From: CAG-791 sp963655255
GTDB lineage: Bacteria > Bacillota > Clostridia > Lachnospirales > Lachnospiraceae
Assembly: GCA_963655255.1 (NCBI GenBank)
Contig: CAVKEB010000031.1
Span: forward strand, 1-26,261
Direction: 5' to 3'
Length of the DNA: 26,261 bases
Shown: piece by piece, positions 22,325 through 26,261 of the stretch
Numbering within the stretch: the stretch's first letter is position 1
Layout: every line of letters starts with the position of its first letter
Position numbers and translations under genes: made by a program
Notes under the pieces: model-generated
Database searches by the model: none
Told to the model about the DNA's origin: nothing
The model's input: the letters and a program-made list of their open reading frames with translations, nothing else

Positions 22325-23863
22325 TTGGCGAAACGCCGCAGTGACAATATCCAAAACCGCAGAGCAGGAACAGGTCGAAGCAAAGAGGCATCCGGAAAAT
22401 CCCGGAAGTCCTCGCGCGTTTCTTCTGCGCGTCCTTCCGGTGAAGGGCGAAAAAACGCAGGACGCGGGCAGCAGAGCGCCAAGGTGGCGCAGTACCGCAG
22501 GCCCGTAAACATCAACATCGGCATGATCATTTTTGCTGTCATTCTGATTTATGTTGTTTACAGCATTTTCCGCTATGCCACGGCCAAGCATGTCATCGGC
22601 TATGAGGTACGAACCGGGTCCATTTCTGCCAACAGCGTCTATCAGGGACTGGCTCTGCGCGAGGAAGAGGTGGCAGACAGCGAATACTCCGGCTACATCA
22701 ATTATTACTCGCCGGAGACGGACCGCCTCGCGGAGGGAAAGCTTGCCTACACAGTGGACGAATCCGGACAGATTCAGTCCTACCTTGCCCAGAATTCCAG
22801 TGAGGACACCGTCTTCTCGGACAATGAGTATTCCGAGCTTTCCTCTGACATTGTTTCGTTTGAGGAATCCTTTGATCCGTCCGATTTCCGTTCGGTGTAC
22901 GATTTCAAGAACACGTTCTCCGGAACCATTCAGAAGATCACCAACAGCAGCATTCTGAGCGATCTGTCCTCTCTGGCGGGGAACACCTCCCTGCATTACT
23001 GCAATACGTCCGACACCGGCTACATCGTCTACAGCGTGGACGGCTACGAGGGGAAGACCTTTCAGGATCTTGTCACGAGCGACTTCGATACTGCCAATTA
23101 TACAAGGACCGACCTCGAGAACAACGCTCTGGTCGCCGCAGGAGATCCCGTCTACAAGCTGGAAACCTCCGAGGACTGGGAGCTTGTCATCCAGCTTTCT
23201 TCCAAGGAAGAGGCGGATGCGCTGCAGGACGAGGGCGTGGTCCGGGTCCGTTTTCTGAAAAACCAGTATGAATCCTGGGCAACCGTGGGAGAGATCCGGG
23301 ATGCAGGAGACGGGCGGTATTTTGCCGAATTGAAATTCACCAATTCCATGATGACGTTCTGCACGGACCGGTTCCTTTCCATTGAACTGATTTCCAGCGC
23401 GGCTACAGGCCTGAAGATTCCGAAATCCGCGCTGATTGACGATACGTTTTACGTGGTTCCGAAGGACTATGTGACATCCGGTGCGAAGAGCTCCCAGGGA
23501 GTCCTCCGCCAGGTGATGGATTCGGACGGAGAAACGAGCACGGAATTCATTTCCGTGACGCCCTACACTAAGGATGACGATGAGGATCACTATTATCTGG
23601 ACCGCAGCACGCTCCGCGACGGAGATGTCCTGATCCGTCCGGATTCCTCGGACACCCTCAAGCTGACCTCCTCCATGACGGACACGCTGACCGGTGTCTA
23701 CAACATCAACAAGGGCTACGCGGATTTCCGGCAGGTCACCAAAATCGCGGAAAATGACGATTATGCCATCGTCAAGGCCAACTCCACCTACGGCCTCCGG
23801 GAATACGACTACATCGTTCTGAATGCATCGTCGATGTCGCCGAATGAATTCCTCTATGAGTGA
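22325..23863 (+). CDS. HlyD-like single-pass membrane protein of the sepF region
   Basis: With the TTG at 22325 the product has 512 residues: a very basic Arg/Ser/Gly-rich cytoplasmic start of about 60 residues, one membrane helix (INIGMIIFAVILIYVVYSIF), and a large outside part. GYINYYSPETDRLAEGKLAYTVDESG resembles the biotinyl/lipoyl-like hairpin of HlyD adaptors, and the second half contains GDPVYKLETSEDWELVIQL and LKIPKSALID-type strands. No ABC transporter is next to it, and its position before sepF, seen in related bacteria as I recall, suggests an envelope or division role (inference). AGAGGG (22311-22316) lies 8 nt before the TTG; the ATGs at 22247 and 22265 have no good ribosome site and would place the terminator inside the gene. 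Confidence 0.75.
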   Translation: MAKRRSDNIQNRRAGTGRSKEASGKSRKSSRVSSARPSGEGRKNAGRGQQSAKVAQYRRPVNINIGMIIFAVILIYVVYSIFRYATAKHVIGYEVRTGSISANSVYQGLALREEEVADSEYSGYINYYSPETDRLAEGKLAYTVDESGQIQSYLAQNSSEDTVFSDNEYSELSSDIVSFEESFDPSDFRSVYDFKNTFSGTIQKITNSSILSDLSSLAGNTSLHYCNTSDTGYIVYSVDGYEGKTFQDLVTSDFDTANYTRTDLENNALVAAGDPVYKLETSEDWELVIQLSSKEEADALQDEGVVRVRFLKNQYESWATVGEIRDAGDGRYFAELKFTNSMMTFCTDRFLSIELISSAATGLKIPKSALIDDTFYVVPKDYVTSGAKSSQGVLRQVMDSDGETSTEFISVTPYTKDDDEDHYYLDRSTLRDGDVLIRPDSSDTLKLTSSMTDTLTGVYNINKGYADFRQVTKIAENDDYAIVKANSTYGLREYDYIVLNASSMSPNEFLYE

Positions 23864-23892
23864 TCTCTGCCTGCGTTTCGTGGATTTTAACA

Positions 23893-23921
23893 TTGACACA
23901 GCATCATTTTCATTCAATAAT
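23893..23921 (+). promoter_or_regulatory. Promoter for sepF
   Basis: A consensus TTGACA (23893-23898) and AATAAT (23916-23921) are separated by 17 nt in the AT-rich gap after the HlyD-like gene. The start would be near 23928. GGGAGAG (23952-23958) then precedes the sepF ATG (23964). Confidence 0.7.
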
Positions 23922-23963
23922 AACAAAGTATGGATTTAGATAGTCTCACATGGGAGAGATGAC

Positions 23964-24671
23964 ATGGGTATTTTTGATAATCTGGTAAACAAGCTTCCAT
24001 TCTCGGACAATGAAGACGAGTACGATGACGACGAGATGGACAATTACGAGGATGAAGAGGAATACGATGATGCTTCCAGGGGTGGATTCTTCGGCGGACG
24101 CGGCAGAAAGAACCGTCAGCAGGACGCGGAGGAAGAAGAGGATGATTATGACGATGCTCCCCGCAGGAACGCAGGACGTACTTCCATTAAAGGTAATAAT
24201 AACGGCGGCAGCGGTGCTGCCGGACGCAGCGGCGGCAATACGCAGCTGAGCGCAATCCGAGGAGGAAGAGCCCCGATGCCTTCTTCCTCGAAGATGCAGG
24301 TCCGGGTGATCAAGCCCAGCTCCTTTGATCAGGCAAGACAGATCACGGATACGCTGCTCGCGCACCGCACGGTTCTTCTGAACCTGGAGGGTCTGGATGT
24401 CAATACCGCACAGCGGATTGTGGATTTTGCTTCCGGTTCCTGCTATGCGCTTCACGGCAATTTCATGAAGATCTCGCATTTCATCATCGTGATCACACCG
24501 GAGGACGTTGATATCGCCGGCGATATTGCGGGCGGCGGACGTCAGGATGCCGTTGCCGGGATTCTCGGCGCAGCAGCGCAGGGCGGCGGCAATATGGGCG
24601 GTATGGATGGCAGCAATGCCAATCCCTACATGAACAACACGATGAACATGAATATGAACGGCGGATATTGA
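23964..24671 (+). CDS. sepF: Cell division protein SepF
   Basis: SepF anchors FtsZ to the membrane and bundles its filaments in Gram-positive bacteria. The 235 residues begin with an amphipathic targeting helix (MGIFDNLVNKLPF), followed by a linker of about 95 residues that is strongly Asp/Glu-rich, then Gly/Asn/Arg-rich. The SepF core spans about 111-183 (MQVRVIKPSSFDQARQITD, VLLNLEGLDVNTAQRIVDFASG, ALHGNFMKISHFIIVITP). The tail of about 50 residues is low complexity, rich in Gly, Asn and Met. The linker and tail make it longer than the roughly 150 residues of B. subtilis SepF. It has its own promoter and terminator, so it seems to be transcribed singly as well as by any readthrough. Confidence 0.95.
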   Translation: MGIFDNLVNKLPFSDNEDEYDDDEMDNYEDEEEYDDASRGGFFGGRGRKNRQQDAEEEEDDYDDAPRRNAGRTSIKGNNNGGSGAAGRSGGNTQLSAIRGGRAPMPSSSKMQVRVIKPSSFDQARQITDTLLAHRTVLLNLEGLDVNTAQRIVDFASGSCYALHGNFMKISHFIIVITPEDVDIAGDIAGGGRQDAVAGILGAAAQGGGNMGGMDGSNANPYMNNTMNMNMNGGY

Positions 24672-24701
24672 TCCCGGATACATCCGAACAGACGAATGGA
24701 T

Positions 24702-24737
24702 AACGCACCGACGAGAAGAGTTGGTGCGTTTCTTTTT
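24702..24737 (+). terminator. Intrinsic terminator of sepF
   Basis: AACGCACCGAC (24702-24712) pairs with GTTGGTGCGTT (24720-24730), including one G-U, around the 7-nt loop GAGAAGA. It is followed by TCTTTTTT (24731-24738 region). It lies 30 nt after the sepF stop. Confidence 0.88.
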
Positions 24738-24821
24738 TCTGGAACGATCCGGATGCCGCCGGTCCGATCGCAGGATTCATCGGCATCTCAGAAATTCATC
24801 CGGGTGAGATTCCATGGTATG

Positions 24822-24839
24822 GCCGCAGAGGACTGCGGC
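24822..24839 (+). promoter_or_regulatory. GC-rich hairpin abutting the aroB ribosome-binding site
   Basis: GCCGCAG (24822-24828) and CTGCGGC (24833-24839) form a perfect 7-bp stem with loop AGGA. One base later GGAGGAG (24841-24847) is the Shine-Dalgarno of aroB, 5-7 nt before the ATG at 24853. The placement could influence ribosome access; the AGGA loop is itself Shine-Dalgarno-like. Confidence 0.5.
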
Positions 24840-24852
24840 GGGAGGAGAACAC

Positions 24853-26016
24853 ATGAGCAGAAACCACAACCGTCTTTCCGTGCACAAGGACGGAAAGCCC
24901 TGTTATGACATTGTATATTCCACCGACACGGAGACTCTTCGCCGCGAGCTGGAACGAACCGGCTTTGCGGGACGCCGTGCCTGCATCGTGACAGACACCA
25001 ACGTAGCGCCGCTCTATGCGGAGCAGATTGCGGCGCTCTTTGATCCGGAGCCCCTGGTCTATGCCATTCCGGCCAGCGAGGAGAACAAGAATCTCGACCA
25101 GATCCGCGCGCTTTTGAGGTTCCTGATTGAGAATCATTTTGACCGCAGATCGTATCTTGTCGCCCTCGGCGGCGGCGTGGTCGGCGATATGACCGGCTTT
25201 GCGGCATCCGTCTATATGCGCGGCATTGATTTCATCCAGATTCCCACCACGCTCCTTGCACAGGCGGATTCCTCCATCGGCGGTAAGACCGGCGTGGATT
25301 TTGACGGCTTCAAGAACATGGTCGGCGCCTTCAAGATGCCGGGACTGGTTTATGCCAATGTCGACTTCGTAAAGAGCCTGGACGGCCGCCAGTTCGCCTC
25401 CGGCTTTGCGGAGATCATGAAGAGCGCGCTCATCCGCGATGATGAGTTCTATGTCTGGCTGATCGACCACATGGTGGAGATCCGCGAGCGCGATTCCGAA
25501 ACGCTCTCCGAGATGCTCTACCGCAGCAACGAGATCAAGAAGGACGTGGTGGAAAAGGATCCCTATGAGAAGAACGAGCGGATGCTCCTGAATTTCGGCC
25601 ACACCATCGGCCACGCCATTGAGAAGTACAAGAATTTCGAAATGACGCATGGCGAGTGTGTCGCTCTCGGGTGTGTTGCAGCCTCCTACATTTCATATAA
25701 GAGAAACTACCTCTCCTGGGAGGAGTATTACGAGATCCGCGACATGTTCGTTCCGTTCGGCCTGCCGATCTCCCTGGAAACCATTGACGCGGACGAGGTT
25801 CTTGCACTGACGAAATCCGACAAGAAGGCCGTAAACGGCGCGGTCCGCTTCGTTCTGCTGCATACCATCGGAGATGCCTACGTGGATCTTACGGTCACGG
25901 ACGAGGAGATTCTGGCTGCCATCCGCGAGCTGGATTTCTCCGCCAAGACCGGCGAAGGTGCCCGTGGCGAGACCATCCACACCAACGTGCAGAAGGCCGC
26001 GGAAGACAGCAACTGA
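24853..26016 (+). CDS. aroB: 3-dehydroquinate synthase
   Basis: AroB makes 3-dehydroquinate from DAHP, the second step of the shikimate pathway, using NAD and a divalent metal. The 387 residues show the NAD-binding GGGVVGDMTGFAA (from residue 106), the RGIDFIQIPTTLLAQADSSIGGKTGVD signature, and metal ligands E187 (GFAEIMKSALI), H250 (FGHTIGHAIE) and H266 (THGECVALG); the 16-residue gap between the histidines matches the family. GGAGGAG just upstream fixes the ATG at 24853; an in-frame ATG at 24814 would add 13 residues through the leader hairpin. The gene follows the sepF terminator, yet I see no convincing promoter in 24740-24820. It is followed by a short hairpin and repeat copy B. Confidence 0.96.
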   Translation: MSRNHNRLSVHKDGKPCYDIVYSTDTETLRRELERTGFAGRRACIVTDTNVAPLYAEQIAALFDPEPLVYAIPASEENKNLDQIRALLRFLIENHFDRRSYLVALGGGVVGDMTGFAASVYMRGIDFIQIPTTLLAQADSSIGGKTGVDFDGFKNMVGAFKMPGLVYANVDFVKSLDGRQFASGFAEIMKSALIRDDEFYVWLIDHMVEIRERDSETLSEMLYRSNEIKKDVVEKDPYEKNERMLLNFGHTIGHAIEKYKNFEMTHGECVALGCVAASYISYKRNYLSWEEYYEIRDMFVPFGLPISLETIDADEVLALTKSDKKAVNGAVRFVLLHTIGDAYVDLTVTDEEILAAIRELDFSAKTGEGARGETIHTNVQKAAEDSN

Positions 26017-26029
26017 CGCAAGATCATCC

Positions 26030-26050
26030 GGAGGCCCGAACCGGGCTTCC
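26030..26050 (+). other. Hairpin after aroB without a U-tract
   Basis: GGAGGCCCG (26030-26038) pairs with CGGGCTTCC (26042-26050), with one G-U and loop AAC. It is followed by AAAGGAAAAAGG, not by a T-run, so a standard intrinsic terminator is unlikely on either strand. It lies 14 nt after the aroB stop and 11 nt before repeat copy B, and could protect the transcript 3' end. Confidence 0.45.
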
Positions 26051-26061
26051 AAAGGAAAAAG

Positions 26062-26261
26062 GTTTGAAAGTGACATCGATATGTCACTTTCAAACTGCAG
26101 CATCGGTGCTGACGCACCGGCTGCCGCATTCGGCAAAACCGCTACACTCGAAGATGTCTGATGACATCTTCTCCTGTTTAGAGTGCCGCCAAGCGGCACT
26201 CTGTATACAAAGAGAATTCGCCTTCGCGAAATTCTCTCTGGTATCGCGGATTTTGCCTCAG
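26062..26261 (+). repeat. Structured dispersed repeat, copy B (after aroB, cut by the window end)
   Basis: This is about 95% identical by eye to copy A and in the same orientation. H1 is perfect here: TTTGAAAGTGACAT (26063-26076) pairs with ATGTCACTTTCAAA (26081-26094), loop CGAT. H2 is 26097-26124; H3 26150-26171; H4 26180-26202 with loop CAA instead of CTG; H5 follows with the same bulged A. Nearly all differences from copy A fall in loops or linkers, apart from H1, where copy A has lost two pairs. The window ends at GCCTCAG, inside the H6 module, so the downstream gene and its ribosome site are not visible. Confidence 0.93.

Noticed and set aside
26030..26050. Hairpin after aroB as an intrinsic terminator.
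   Set aside because: No T-run follows on the + strand or on the minus strand.

Overview
The window reads as a chromosomal core region from a GC-rich Gram-positive Clostridia, most likely a Lachnospiraceae member. The reasons are the gene order (miaB, mutS, mutL, miaA, a YnbB-like gene, radC, mreBCD, a very large PBP2, minC, a SEDS gene, mgsA), the presence of sepF, and a MutL that carries its own endonuclease motif. No organism name can be fixed from sequence alone. All supported genes are on the + strand; the long minus-strand reading frames are shadows. I see no tRNA, rRNA, CRISPR array, transposase or phage gene.

Layout. (1) 1-10315: a 5'-truncated DUF5662-type gene, a nuclease-like unknown, then the tightly packed run pepT, miaB, mutS, mutL, miaA. 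MiaA and MiaB make successive steps of the same tRNA A37 modification, and MutS/MutL are the mismatch-repair pair. (2) 10312-11739: a YnbB/methionine gamma-lyase-like PLP enzyme behind a leader rich in inverted repeats. (3) 11732-21641: a promoter, then radC, mreB, mreC, mreD, mrdA (PBP2), minC, rodA, mgsA and a lipoprotein D-Ala-D-Ala carboxypeptidase. This is a cell-wall elongation and division block, but minD and minE are absent between minC and rodA. (4) 21660-22170: a strongly promoted small P-loop protein. (5) 22325-26016: an HlyD-like membrane protein behind an intrinsic terminator, sepF with its own promoter and terminator, and aroB.

The most interesting signal is a dispersed, multi-hairpin, non-coding element of about 200 bp. 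One copy lies between radC and mreB (12512-12715). A second lies after aroB and runs off the window end (26062-26261); the two are about 95% identical. A third, strongly diverged copy lies between mrdA and minC (18171-18280). It keeps the same order of helices, loop sizes, linker sequences and even a single-base bulge, while the stem sequences change on both sides. That compensatory pattern points to selection on structure. The 3' module of the element, a small hairpin holding a GAGG, supplies the ribosome-binding site of mreB; the same 16 bases occur just upstream of miaA.

Other points worth a second look are a conservative Asp-to-Glu change at a catalytic position of methylglyoxal synthase, a terminator hairpin about 20 nt upstream of the HlyD-like start codon, a hairpin abutting the aroB ribosome-binding site, and an insertion of roughly 250 residues in PBP2.
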